The notes: generated by a model not told the origin, from the letters alone. A stretch of DNA of 60,738 nt from an uncultured Oscillospiraceae bacterium (GCA_947629245.1 CANRDC010000007.1:1-60738), one strand, 5' to 3'; counted from the first letter of the stretch, positions 43,786-52,542 are shown. Made by a program: numbers and translations.

Positions 43786-45363
43786 ATGACCCGCACAAAA
43801 TACTCTTTCTTCAACTGGATCACCGGCGTGGGCGCGTCCGTGCTGACGCTGATCCTGAGCTTTGTCACACGGGCGGTGTTCATCCGGACCCTGGGCAACA
43901 GCTACCTGGGCATCGAGGGCCTGTTCACCAACATCCTGTCCTTCCTCTCCCTGGCCGAGCTGGGCTTTGGCTCCGCCATCGTCTTTAAGCTCTATAAGCC
44001 CCTGGAGGAGGACGACCGGCCCCGGCTGCGGGCGCTGATGCGCCTTTACCGCCGGACATACGCCGTCATCGGCTGCGTGATCGCGTTTCTGGGCGTGTGC
44101 CTGATCCCCCTGCTGCCGGTCCTTATCAAGGACTACGCCACACTGGCGGAGCTGCGGCTGAACGGGACCGTCATCTTCCTCATATATCTGGTCAACAGCG
44201 CCTCGTCCTACTGGTTCTTCGCCTATAAGACCTCCTTCGTCCAGGCCGCCCAGAAGTCCTATGTGCTGAACATCCTGGGCTACGGCATGAAGGTCGCGAG
44301 CAGCGTATGTCAGATCGTCATCCTGCTCACGACGGGCGATTTCATCGTCTATCTGCTGGTCCAGATCGGATTCGTCATCCTCACCAACCTGCTGTACGCG
44401 GCCGTGTGCGACAGGCGGTATCCCTACCTGCGGGAAAAGACCGGCGAGCGGATCTCCCGGCGGGAATTCCGGGAGTTTCTCCGGGACTGCTCGGCGCTGT
44501 TCCTCTACCAGGCCGCCACCGTCGTCGTCAACGCCTCGGACAACATCGTGCTTTCCGTCCTGCTGGGGCTGGAGGCGGTGGGCGTTTACTTCAAATACAC
44601 CTCCGTCAAGACCGCCCTGCTGGGGCTTTTGTACAACTTCTTCAGCGGGGTGCGGGCCTCCGTGGGCAGCCTGTTTACCACCGGCAATCTGGACTGGTCC
44701 CGGCTGGTCTTTCGGACCGTGGGCCTGTGTACCTCCATTTTGTTCGGCGTCACCGCCGTGGGCACGGCGGTGCTGCTGAACGATTTCATCGCCCTCTGGC
44801 TGGGCCCGGAGCACGTGCTCACCGTCTGGACCACGGCCGCCGGGACGACCGTCGCCTCGCCCCTGGCGCTGCTGGTGGCCGTTGAGATGTACCTGACCGG
44901 ACGGGCCTACTGCTACGGCACCTTCCGCTCCTCCATGGGGCTGTTCCGCCAGATGCGGTTCCGGCCGCTGGTCAATATCGTCGTGAATCTGGCCGTATCC
45001 ATCTATGCGGTCCCCCGGCTGGGTCCCGTCGGCTGCGTGCTGGGCACGATCGCGTCCTATCTTGCCTCCAACCTCCTGTTCGACCCCTTCATCATCTGCG
45101 GCAAGGTGCTGGAAATGCCGGTCGGCCGCTATTTTTTGAGCACGCTGGGGCAGGACGCGGTGACGGTCTGCGCGGGGCTCGCGAGCTGGCGGCTGTGTCG
45201 GCTCATCCCCCTGGGCGGGGTGCCGGGCTTCATCGTCCACGGCGTCGTGTGCGTGGCGGTGACCGGCGGCGCGTTCGCGGCCTGCTATTGGCGCACAGGC
45301 GAGTTCCGCTTCCTTCTCAGCACCGCCAAAAGCCTCCTCCCCGGACGCAAAACGGACCCGTGA
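43786..45363 (+). CDS. Wzx-type oligosaccharide flippase
   Basis: A 525-aa polytopic protein of the polysaccharide-export (MOP) family with about fourteen helices. It starts MTRTKYSFFNWITGVGASVL and has the conserved region RTLGNSYLGIEGLFTNILSF and FLYQAATVVVNASDNIVLSV. It would move the lipid-linked sugar unit across the membrane. AAGGAG precedes the ATG. It is the last gene of the block and is followed by a strong terminator. Confidence 0.92.
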   Translation: MTRTKYSFFNWITGVGASVLTLILSFVTRAVFIRTLGNSYLGIEGLFTNILSFLSLAELGFGSAIVFKLYKPLEEDDRPRLRALMRLYRRTYAVIGCVIAFLGVCLIPLLPVLIKDYATLAELRLNGTVIFLIYLVNSASSYWFFAYKTSFVQAAQKSYVLNILGYGMKVASSVCQIVILLTTGDFIVYLLVQIGFVILTNLLYAAVCDRRYPYLREKTGERISRREFREFLRDCSALFLYQAATVVVNASDNIVLSVLLGLEAVGVYFKYTSVKTALLGLLYNFFSGVRASVGSLFTTGNLDWSRLVFRTVGLCTSILFGVTAVGTAVLLNDFIALWLGPEHVLTVWTTAAGTTVASPLALLVAVEMYLTGRAYCYGTFRSSMGLFRQMRFRPLVNIVVNLAVSIYAVPRLGPVGCVLGTIASYLASNLLFDPFIICGKVLEMPVGRYFLSTLGQDAVTVCAGLASWRLCRLIPLGGVPGFIVHGVVCVAVTGGAFAACYWRTGEFRFLLSTAKSLLPGRKTDP

Positions 45364-45372
45364 CCGTGCGAT

Positions 45373-45409
45373 AAAGAGGCTCCCCGGCACATGGCCGGGG
45401 AGCCTCTTT
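45373..45409. terminator. Terminator of the surface-glycan operon
   Basis: AAAGAGGCTCCCCGGC (45373-45388) pairs with GCCGGGGAGCCTCTTT (45394-45409). The core GGCTCCCCGGC...GCCGGGGAGCC recurs in the hairpin at 45612. Confidence 0.9.
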
Positions 45410-45412
45410 GCG

Positions 45413-45610
45413 CTTGTCAAAGAAAGCGGGGATGTCGGTCGCGAAGGGGGAGCTCGAGGGGGACGGAAGTCCCGCCTCGAATGGGATAAATAGCCGCCAA
45501 GCGCCTGCGGTGCAGGCGTTTGGGGAGCGAAGCGACGTTTTTTGCGGCGGCTTGCCGCCGGGAAAAACACGGCGTTTTCAGGCTGTCAAAAAGACCTTTT
45601 TGACAGCCTG
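45413..45610. repeat. Hairpin-rich intergenic element between twin terminators
   Basis: A 198-bp non-coding stretch filling the gap 45364-45667. It contains GGGGGAC/GTCCCGCC-like arms near 45460, GCGGCGGC/GCCGCCGG near 45544-45561, and a perfect 15-bp palindrome CAGGCTGTCAAAAAG (45579-45593) / CTTTTTGACAGCCTG (45596-45610). The left edge GCTTGTCAAAG weakly mirrors the right TTTTTGACAGCC. It looks like an inserted or amplified palindromic element, not a gene. Confidence 0.6.
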
Positions 45611-45611
45611 A

Positions 45612-45646
45612 GCGGCTCCCCGGCACATGGCCGGGGAGCCGCTTTG
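45612..45646. terminator. Second copy of the terminator, 3' of the lipoprotein gene
   Basis: GCGGCTCCCCGGC (45612-45624) pairs with GCCGGGGAGCCGC (45630-45642), then TTTG. It shares its 27-base core with the hairpin at 45373 and lies just past the stop of the minus-strand lipoprotein gene. Confidence 0.8.
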
Positions 45647-45667
45647 CTGCGCGATACGCGCTCCTGT

Positions 45668-46111
45668 TCAGTTCGAGGTCCCCATGACGTATTCGACGCC
45701 GTTGGCGAAACGGGTCGTGGCGACATAGAAGCCGTCGTAGGCCAGGATGCCGTCCTCGCCGCCCTCCACCAGGCAGCTGGCGGTGTATTCCGCGCCCTTC
45801 GGCTCGCCGATGGCCTCGTACAGCTCCTCCACCGCATGGCCCCGCAGCTCCTCCGCCTTGCGCTGGTCCTCGCTCAGCGTGGCCAGCCACTCCTCCTGGG
45901 TCATGCCCTCGGGGGCGTGGTTGTCGTCGGCGGCCAGACCCATCACCTGGCTGTCCTCACCGGCGGCGGGGGGCGCGGTCACCGTGGGCAGATCCGTCGC
46001 CGCGGCGGGGTCCTTCGTCTCGGCGGCGTCGCCGCCCGATTTGCCGCAGGCCGTGCAGAGCATGGCCAATATCATCATCAGCGCCAATGCGGCGCACCAG
46101 GTCTTTTTCAT
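45668..46111 (-). CDS. Small lipoprotein of unknown function
   Basis: A 147-aa protein with a signal peptide and lipobox (MILAMLCTACGKSGG, Cys near residue 22), a flexible Ala/Pro/Asp linker to about residue 65, and a compact domain with TQEEWLATLSEDQRKAEELR and a C-terminal ILAYDGFYVATTRFANGVEY. It should be exported and anchored to the membrane. Family not recognised. It has a perfect promoter of its own and is divergent from the second YfhO gene. Confidence 0.75.
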   Translation of the reverse strand: MKKTWCAALALMMILAMLCTACGKSGGDAAETKDPAAATDLPTVTAPPAAGEDSQVMGLAADDNHAPEGMTQEEWLATLSEDQRKAEELRGHAVEELYEAIGEPKGAEYTASCLVEGGEDGILAYDGFYVATTRFANGVEYVMGTSN

Positions 46112-46172
46112 GATCCGTCTCCTTTTGTGCGTGGTTTGTCTCAGCTTCCGTTTCCTGGGAAATAACTAATGT

Positions 46173-46201
46173 ATTATAGCCGACGCGGTAAAGCGTGTCA
46201 A
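46173..46201 (-). promoter_or_regulatory. Promoter of the small lipoprotein gene
   Basis: On the minus strand TTGACA (46196-46201), 17-base spacer, TATAAT (46173-46178), both consensus, with AAAGGAG ahead of the start codon. Confidence 0.9.
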
Positions 46202-46217
46202 GTCCCCGCCCCGCCGC

Positions 46218-46246
46218 TTGTCCTGCAACGGGTTTTCTGGTATAAT
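46218..46246 (+). promoter_or_regulatory. Promoter of the second YfhO gene
   Basis: TTGTCC (46218-46223), 17-base spacer, TATAAT (46241-46246). It lies back to back with the lipoprotein promoter, the two -35 boxes being 16 bases apart. Confidence 0.75.
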
Positions 46247-46310
46247 GCCCAATGTCCTGCAAAGTATAAACGGGCTGGTCCGGTTTTTCTCCCAATATGA
46301 AAGGCACGTC

Positions 46311-48857
46311 ATGAAAAAAACGCCGAAACGCTCCACCATACTGCTTGCCGCCGCGCTGCTGCCCATGGGACTGATGACGGCGGTGTTCGCCCTGTGCGGT
46401 CTGACCCCCTTCGGCAGCCGGAGCCTGGGGGTGCTGGACATGTCCAGCCAGTATCTGTCCTTCCTGGGCTCTCTGCGGGACCTGGTGTCCGGCCGGGCCA
46501 GCGCGCTGTATCTGCCCAGCATGGCTCTGGGCGGGAGCATGGCGGGCGTCATGGCCTATTACCTCGTCAGCCCCCTGAATCTGATCGTCTGCCTGTTCCC
46601 GAAGCAGAGCCTTCTGACGGCGGTGAGCGTACTGTACATCCTGCGGGTGGGACTGTGCGGCCTGACCATGGCCATTTACGCCGGAGCGCGCCACGGCTGG
46701 AGCAGACGGGTGCTGCTGCCGTCCTTGGCCTACGGCTTCATGGGCTATATGCTGGCCTACGGCATCAACTACCAGTGGCAGGACTGCGTGATACTGCTGC
46801 CCCTGGTCGCCCTGGGCATCGCCCGGCTGGCGGAGGGCCGGGGCTGGCGGCTGTACGCCTTCACTTTGGCGGCGGCCCTGGCGCTGAACTTTTATACCGG
46901 CTATATCCTGTGCCTGTTCTCGGCGCTGTTTTTCCTGTACGAGCTTCTCACCGGACCGGGCGTCCGCTCCTGGCGGACCGTCGGCGTCTTTGCCCTGGCA
47001 AGTCTCGCGGCGGGCGCTATGGCGGCGGCGGTGCTGGTCCCCGCCTTCTTCTCCCTGATGGGCGGCAAGGCCGGATTTTCCCTTTCCGACCTGTCCCTGG
47101 CGGTCAAATTCCCCTTCACCGCCCTGTTTTCCAAGCTGCTGGCGGGCTCCTTCAACTACGACGAGCTGACCCCCGAGGGCTTGCCCAACATCTTCTGCGG
47201 CGCCGTGACGCTGGCGATGGCCGTGCTCTACTTCGCCAACGACCGCGTCCCCCGTCGGCGGCGGCTCGGCACCGGGCTGCTGCTGGGCGCGCTGGTCCTG
47301 TCCTTCTGGGTGTCCGCCCTGGACCTGGTCTGGCACGGCATGAACGTCCCGGCCTGGTACAATTACCGCTACAGCTTCCTCTTCAGCTTCCTTCTCATCG
47401 CAGCCGGGGACCGGGAGGCCGCTCTGTTCCGGGAGGGGACCCGGCCATGGCACCTGGCGCTGCCGGTGGCCGCTGCGGGACTGATCGCGGTCCTGGCCCT
47501 CACCGGCCCCGCCAAAGAGCTGGTCACGCCCTTCGCCGGGATATGGTCCGTGGGCCTCACCGCCGCACTGTGCGGGGGGCTTTATATCCTGCTGCGGCCC
47601 GGCTCGGGCACGCGTCTGGCCGCGGGGCTGGGCGCGGCGGCGCTGCTGGTCCACATGGCGGACCTGGGCCTCAACGCCAGGCTGTCCCTGACCGCCCTGA
47701 CCGCCGCCTCCTCGGATCCGGCCAAATGGGCCGCCTATGTGACGGAAAAATCCGCCGCGCTGGACCTTATCGATACGGGGGACGCCCTGACGCGGGTGGA
47801 GAGCCCGGATATCTTCGACCAGAACCGGTGCGAGCCCATGCTGTTCGGCTACGACGGCCTGTCCCACTACAGCTCCAACATCCCCCAAAAGAATCTGGCG
47901 CTTCTCCAGCGGCTGGGCGTGCCCTGCTACAAGGGGCTGTTCGCCCTGTACGGCCCCGACGTGACCGCCGGAGCGGACAGTCTGCTGGCCGTCCGGTATC
48001 TGGCCGCCTCCCGGTTGAACAAGCCCTATCAGGCGACGGCCACCGACCGAGCCTATACGGTTTGGGAAAACCCTTACGTCCTGCCCGTGGGCTGGACGGC
48101 GGACGGCGCCATTGCGGAGAGCGTCGCGGCGTCGGACCCCTTCGACTATATCCAGGGCCTGTATGACGCCGCCGCGCCGGAGGTGGACGCCGCCATCTAC
48201 GCCCCCGCCGGGGCGGAGCTGACCACGGAGGGGATGACCGACGCCGGAGACGGGCGCTACGCCCTGGACGGCGGTCTGTCCGGCGCCCTCGTCTATACCG
48301 TCACGCCCACGGCGGACGGGCCCCTGTACGGCTTCATCGACATCCGGGACTATCCCGGCGTGCTGGTCTATGTGGACGACCAGTATCTGGCCTATTACGC
48401 CACCGGCCAGACCAACGGCACGCTGTACCTGGGCGACTTTGCCGAGGGAGACACCGTGACCGTCCGGGTCCAGGCCGCCGGGGACCTGACCGTGGCCGGA
48501 GCCGCCTTCGCCACGGAGAACGCCGCCGCCCTGGCTGATTACCAGGCCGCCATGGCAGACGGGGCCTGCGTGCCGCGCAAGCTCTCCCCCTCCCACTTCA
48601 CCGCCTCCTTCACCGCCGGGGAGGACGATCCGCTGCTGGTGCTGACGATCCCCTGGGACAGCGGCTGGCGCGTCGCTCTGGACGGAAAGACCGTCCAGCC
48701 GCTGGAGGTCCAAGACTGCCTCATGGCCATCCCCGTCACCGCCGGAGAGCATACCCTGGATATGCGCTATGCCCCGCCGGGGCTGCTCCCCGGAGCGTGC
48801 GTCTCCGCCGGAGCGCTGGCGGTATGCCTGTTTCTGGCGCTGAGAAAAAGACGCTGA
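46311..48857 (+). CDS. YfhO-family polytopic membrane protein
   Basis: An 848-aa protein, paralogue in type of the gene at 31071: about twelve N-terminal membrane helices, a large extracytoplasmic region (from about 430) and a last helix before the end (GACVSAGALAVCLFLALRKR). The loop SLGVLDMSSQYLSFLGSLRD after helix 1 has the acidic residues and NYRYSFLFSFLLI the family pattern. ATG 46311 is used (MKKTPKRSTILLAAALLPMG) with GAAAGG upstream; the frame opens earlier without support. Likely a glycosyl- or acyl-transfer role on surface polymers. Confidence 0.85.
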   Translation: MKKTPKRSTILLAAALLPMGLMTAVFALCGLTPFGSRSLGVLDMSSQYLSFLGSLRDLVSGRASALYLPSMALGGSMAGVMAYYLVSPLNLIVCLFPKQSLLTAVSVLYILRVGLCGLTMAIYAGARHGWSRRVLLPSLAYGFMGYMLAYGINYQWQDCVILLPLVALGIARLAEGRGWRLYAFTLAAALALNFYTGYILCLFSALFFLYELLTGPGVRSWRTVGVFALASLAAGAMAAAVLVPAFFSLMGGKAGFSLSDLSLAVKFPFTALFSKLLAGSFNYDELTPEGLPNIFCGAVTLAMAVLYFANDRVPRRRRLGTGLLLGALVLSFWVSALDLVWHGMNVPAWYNYRYSFLFSFLLIAAGDREAALFREGTRPWHLALPVAAAGLIAVLALTGPAKELVTPFAGIWSVGLTAALCGGLYILLRPGSGTRLAAGLGAAALLVHMADLGLNARLSLTALTAASSDPAKWAAYVTEKSAALDLIDTGDALTRVESPDIFDQNRCEPMLFGYDGLSHYSSNIPQKNLALLQRLGVPCYKGLFALYGPDVTAGADSLLAVRYLAASRLNKPYQATATDRAYTVWENPYVLPVGWTADGAIAESVAASDPFDYIQGLYDAAAPEVDAAIYAPAGAELTTEGMTDAGDGRYALDGGLSGALVYTVTPTADGPLYGFIDIRDYPGVLVYVDDQYLAYYATGQTNGTLYLGDFAEGDTVTVRVQAAGDLTVAGAAFATENAAALADYQAAMADGACVPRKLSPSHFTASFTAGEDDPLLVLTIPWDSGWRVALDGKTVQPLEVQDCLMAIPVTAGEHTLDMRYAPPGLLPGACVSAGALAVCLFLALRKRR

Positions 48858-48864
48858 ATCTACA

Positions 48865-48903
48865 AAAAAGTTCCCGCTGCTATATCGGCAGCGGGAATTT
48901 TGT
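48865..48903. terminator. Bidirectional terminator between YfhO and TRAP genes
   Basis: AAAAAAG then TTCCCGCTGC (48871-48880) paired with GCAGCGGGAA (48888-48897) and TTTTGT. Serves the two converging transcripts. Confidence 0.88.
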
Positions 48904-48921
48904 CTATGTATCTTGCGCGCC

Positions 48922-50949
48922 TCAAGCGGGGGCGGCGTCTTTCCTGTGGGTGAAGGTCTGGAACAGGAAGATGCCTGCCACCACGGCCAGGCCCACCAGG
49001 TCGCTGACGGTGCCCGGATAGATCAGGAACAGGCCCGCCGCCAGGGCGACGATCCGCAGTACCCAGGGCACATCGCCCTTCAGATAGCCCTGTAAGCCCA
49101 CTCCCAGCGCCAGAATGCCCAGAATGGAGGTAATGACCACCTGCACCACCTCAAGAGCCGTGGTATCAACAAGCAGCATGGTAGGATTTAACGCGAAAAT
49201 ATAGGGTATCACGAAGGCGGCGATGGCCAGCTTGGTGGCGTTGAAGGCCGTCTTCATGGGCGGGGCCTTGGCGATGGCGGAGCCCGCGTAGGCCGCCAGG
49301 GCCACGGGGGGCGTGATGTCGGCCACGATGCCGAAGTAGAACACGAAGAAGTAGGCCGCCACAGGGGCAATACCGATGGACTTGTCGATCAGGATGGGAG
49401 CGCAGGTGGAAGCCATGATGCAGAAGGTAGCGGTGGTGGGCACGCCCATGCCCAGCACGATGCAGCAGAGCATGGTCAACACCAGCGCGATCAGTTTGTG
49501 CCCGCCGGAAAGCTGCACGACAGCATTGATAAGCTTGGAGCCAAGACCCGTGGAGGTGACACAGCCAGCCACCAGCCCTGCCATAGCGCATGCGACCGCC
49601 ACTGTGATGGTGCTCTTGGCGCCGGCTTCCAGAGCGTCGACGAATTTTGGGAACGTCAGGTTGTCGGACCGGTCCTCGGCCTTCGTGACCATATTGATAA
49701 GGTTATTGAGGATGCCCACGGCAATGGTCACAACAATGGCGATGGCCGCGGAGGCCTGCATGGAGTTCTTGCCGGTGGAAACCAGATACACCAGAATGAC
49801 CAGGGGCAGCAGCAGATAGATCTTCGGCAGCAGCTTCAGGAACCTGGGCAGTTCCTCCCGTGGGATGCCCTTCAGCCCCAGCTTTTTCGCCTCCAGGTGG
49901 ACCACGATATAGATGCCGGTAAAATACAGCACCGCGGGCAGGATGGCCTTCAGCGCGACCTGACCATATGGCACGCCCATGTATTCCGCCATCAGGAACG
50001 CCGCCGCGCCCATGATGGGGGGCATGATCTGGCCGCCGGTGGAGGCGGCCGCCTCCACGGCTCCGGCAAACTCGCCTTTATAGCCGGTGCGCTTCATCAT
50101 GGGGATAGTGACAGAGCCGGTGGTGACCGTGTTGCCCACGGAGGAGCCGGACACCATGCCGCACAGGGCGGAGGAGATGACCGCCACCTTGGCAGGTCCC
50201 CCGGAGGAGGAGCCCGCCACGCAGTTGGCCAGATTGATGAAGAAATTGGAAATACCCGTCCGCTCCAGGAATGCGCCGAAGATGATAAACACAACGATGT
50301 ATTTGGAGCAGACGCTGATGGGGGTGTTCATCAGCCCGTCCGTGGCGTAGAACAGGTTATAGATGACCTTACCGAACCGGACGGTCGAAAAGGTGTACAC
50401 AAACAGGACGCCTACCACGCACAGGATGGGGATGCCCACACACCGGCGGCACAGCTCTATCAGTACCAAGATAGACATGATGGCCATGATCACCATCTTG
50501 GGGTCCCGAGTGACTTTGCTGGCCATGGAGATGATGTCTCTGGCGTGCGCCGCGTAATAGACGCAGGGGACTACTCCCACAAATATGAGGACAATATCAT
50601 ACCAGGGCAGGGAGTTGACCTTCACATGACCTTTTCTGGCGGGATAGTTCAGATAGCCGATCACGATAATAACGGCCAGGAAAATCATCATCTTCTGCTG
50701 GCTCATCAGACCCCTGAACACATCCAGGTGCACCTTTGCCAGCGCCTTGTCGGGTAAGGTGACCCAGATGAAATAGAACGAGACGATGGCCTCAAATATG
50801 CGCAGAACGCGCTTGGGCGCGCCTTCCCAGACCCGGACATTGGATTCCCGGTCGTATTTTTTCATGACCTCCTCCACGTCGGCGGCAGTGCCGGTGGAGG
50901 TGTCGGTCTCAGGGACAGGCTCCATTATTTTCTTATCCTTCCACGCCAT
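48922..50949 (-). CDS. TRAP transporter fused permease, TAXI type
   Basis: Secondary, ion-driven importer of carboxylates or amino acids. The 675-aa protein combines the small (DctQ-like) and large (DctM-like) permease domains in one chain, as usual for TAXI systems, with 15 or more helices. Large-domain motifs include CGMVSGSSVGNTVTTGSVTI, GAVEAAASTGGQIMPPIMGA, LGMGVPTTATFCIMA and ADITPPVALAAYAGS. ATG 50949 (MAWKDKKIMEPVPE) is chosen because AAGGAG lies eight bases ahead; the frame opens further upstream over the intergenic hairpin. The binding-protein gene is directly upstream. Confidence 0.94.
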   Translation of the reverse strand: MAWKDKKIMEPVPETDTSTGTAADVEEVMKKYDRESNVRVWEGAPKRVLRIFEAIVSFYFIWVTLPDKALAKVHLDVFRGLMSQQKMMIFLAVIIVIGYLNYPARKGHVKVNSLPWYDIVLIFVGVVPCVYYAAHARDIISMASKVTRDPKMVIMAIMSILVLIELCRRCVGIPILCVVGVLFVYTFSTVRFGKVIYNLFYATDGLMNTPISVCSKYIVVFIIFGAFLERTGISNFFINLANCVAGSSSGGPAKVAVISSALCGMVSGSSVGNTVTTGSVTIPMMKRTGYKGEFAGAVEAAASTGGQIMPPIMGAAAFLMAEYMGVPYGQVALKAILPAVLYFTGIYIVVHLEAKKLGLKGIPREELPRFLKLLPKIYLLLPLVILVYLVSTGKNSMQASAAIAIVVTIAVGILNNLINMVTKAEDRSDNLTFPKFVDALEAGAKSTITVAVACAMAGLVAGCVTSTGLGSKLINAVVQLSGGHKLIALVLTMLCCIVLGMGVPTTATFCIMASTCAPILIDKSIGIAPVAAYFFVFYFGIVADITPPVALAAYAGSAIAKAPPMKTAFNATKLAIAAFVIPYIFALNPTMLLVDTTALEVVQVVITSILGILALGVGLQGYLKGDVPWVLRIVALAAGLFLIYPGTVSDLVGLAVVAGIFLFQTFTHRKDAAPA

Positions 50950-51042
50950 AGGGACTCTCCTTTCTCTCAGGAAACGGGATACATGCCTACGCACCGCAGC
51001 CGGTGCACAGGCATCTGTCCCGCACAAGCTATAATTCCAGGG

Positions 51043-51070
51043 TGCCGCGGCGGGCAGACCCGCCGCGGCA
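51043..51070. terminator. Intercistronic hairpin between TAXI binding protein and permease
   Basis: TGCCGCGGCGGG (51043-51054) pairs with CCCGCCGCGGCA (51059-51070), 12 bp perfect, in the gap between the two genes on the minus strand. As after trpX, it would protect or partly end the binding-protein message. Confidence 0.65.
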
Positions 51071-51094
51071 TCTCTCATTGCAATATCGGTTATT

Positions 51095-52279
51095 TTACTT
51101 CGCGGGGACCTCGATGCCCTTATCCGCAAAGTAGGCGACAGCGCCGGGATGATAGGGCACGGAGGTGACGGAGGAGGCGAACTCCAGGCTCAGCTCTTTG
51201 GCCTTGTCGTGAGCCAGATTGTCCAGGTTCTCGAACACACCGTACAGGAAATTGTACACATCCGCGTCGGACACGTCATCGTTGGCAATGACTACAGCGC
51301 CGATGGCCACGGTGGTGGCGTCCTCCTCCAGACCGTAAGCGTCCTTGGAGATGACGTTCTTGCTGTAATAGGGGGAGCTCTCGGTCAGCTTGTCGATGTG
51401 CTCATCGTCCAGGCTCACCAGATAGACATCGTTGGTGGCAGCCAGGGCGGTGACAGCATTGGTGGGCGCGCCGGCCACGATGAACGCGGCGTCGATGGAG
51501 CCGTCCTGCAGCGCCTCGGTGGACTCATCAAAGGACTTGAACTCGGCCTTGATGTCATCCTCCGTCAGGTCATAGGCGCCCAGCACGTCCAGAGCGTTGA
51601 AGTACACGCCGGAACCGGCCGCGCCGATGGAAACGCTCTTACCCTCCAGGTCGGCGACTGTCTTGATCTCGGGATCAAGGGTCACGATCTGGACCTGCTC
51701 CATGTACATGGCGGCCACGGTGGAGAAATCGGCATAGGCCTCTTCGAACAGGCGCTCGCCGTTGTAGCCATAGGACATTACGTCAGACTGGACGAAAGCG
51801 ATGTTGGCGTCGCCCATCTCCAGCGCCTCGATGTTGGCCTTGGAACCATCGGAGGTGATGGGGGTGACAGTGGTGCTGGTGACCTCGCCGATCTTGGAAG
51901 CCATGACGCCGCCAAAGGCGTAGTAGGTACCGGCGGAGCCGCCGGTGGTGAAGGTCAGCTCTGTGCCGCCGTCCTTGGGCGCAAGACCAGCGTCTTCATC
52001 GGCGGGAGCCTCAGCGTCAGCGGCGTCATCGGCGGGAGCCTCGGCGTCATCGGCGGGGGCCTCGGCGTCATCGGCGGGGGCCTCAGCGTCGTCGGCAGGA
52101 GCCTCGGCGTCGGCAGCGTCGTCGGCGGGGGCCTCGGCGTCGGCCGCATCGTCCGCCGGAGCCTCGGTGGCCTCGGGAGCGTCGGTGGCCTCGGGGGCCT
52201 CGTCCTTCTTCGCGCCGCCGCAGGCGGTCAGGCTCAGGACCATCAGAACAGCCAGCAAAAGTGCAAGAAGCTTTTTCAT
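51095..52279 (-). CDS. TAXI family TRAP solute-binding lipoprotein
   Basis: Extracellular binding protein of the TRAP system, 394 aa. The start MKKLLALLLAVLMVLSLTAC has a lipobox with Cys20. Residues about 27-95 are a low-complexity linker made of repeated ADDAADAEAP and ADDAEAP units. The binding domain starts at LTFTTGGSAGTYYAFGGVMA and has IEALEMGDANIAFVQSDVM, LEGKSVSIGAAGSGVYFNAL and FIVAGAPTNAVTAL, classic TAXI motifs. AGGAGG precedes the ATG. The linker places the domain about 70 residues from the membrane. Confidence 0.94.
   Translation of the reverse strand: MKKLLALLLAVLMVLSLTACGGAKKDEAPEATDAPEATEAPADDAADAEAPADDAADAEAPADDAEAPADDAEAPADDAEAPADDAADAEAPADEDAGLAPKDGGTELTFTTGGSAGTYYAFGGVMASKIGEVTSTTVTPITSDGSKANIEALEMGDANIAFVQSDVMSYGYNGERLFEEAYADFSTVAAMYMEQVQIVTLDPEIKTVADLEGKSVSIGAAGSGVYFNALDVLGAYDLTEDDIKAEFKSFDESTEALQDGSIDAAFIVAGAPTNAVTALAATNDVYLVSLDDEHIDKLTESSPYYSKNVISKDAYGLEEDATTVAIGAVVIANDDVSDADVYNFLYGVFENLDNLAHDKAKELSLEFASSVTSVPYHPGAVAYFADKGIEVPAK
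51990..52190 (-). repeat. Minisatellite coding the TAXI-protein linker
   Basis: Tandem in-frame 21- and 30-base units (coding ADDAEAP and ADDAADAEAP). The units are very similar in sequence but not identical, so the array has probably expanded and contracted by slippage. Variation between strains is expected. Confidence 0.85.
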
Positions 52280-52350
52280 GTGTTTATCCTCCTATATGTT
52301 GTGTAACGGTTGATTGCAGTTTTTACTTGTCGAATCTGCAATGTAGGCTC

Positions 52351-52379
52351 ATTATATCCGTGTTTTTTCGAGAATTCAA
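52351..52379 (-). promoter_or_regulatory. Promoter of the TAXI-TRAP operon
   Basis: On the minus strand TTGAAT (52374-52379), 17-base spacer, TATAAT (52351-52356), about 70 bases ahead of the binding-protein ATG. The rest of the AT-rich leader 52280-52540 shows no gene. Confidence 0.75.
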
Positions 52380-52483
52380 GGGAAAAATGAATTTTATTTC
52401 TTTAAAACTTTCAACATCATGATTATTGCCGACATATCCGTTGTCGTCCCCGCTCATTTTCGTCATTCTGCACAAGAGAATAG

Positions 52484-52519
52484 GGGCCCGCCGCAAAAGT
52501 TGTTTTTTGCAACAGGCCC
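52484..52519 (-). terminator. Probable terminator of the cstA operon
   Basis: Minus-strand stem from GGGCC/GGCCC and GCAAAA/TTTTGC arms with mismatches, about 25 bases past the cstA stop. The T run is poor, so this is tentative. Confidence 0.4.
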
Positions 52520-52542
52520 GTTATCGTCGCGGTTTGAATATA

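Noticed and set aside
45417-45890. Minus-strand ORF through the twin-terminator element
   Set aside because: It crosses hairpins and the lipoprotein gene in another frame and has no domain.
51945-52313. Plus-strand ORF of Ser/Ala/Gly repeats opposite the TAXI linker
   Set aside because: Mirror image of the minisatellite in a real gene; no signal of its own.
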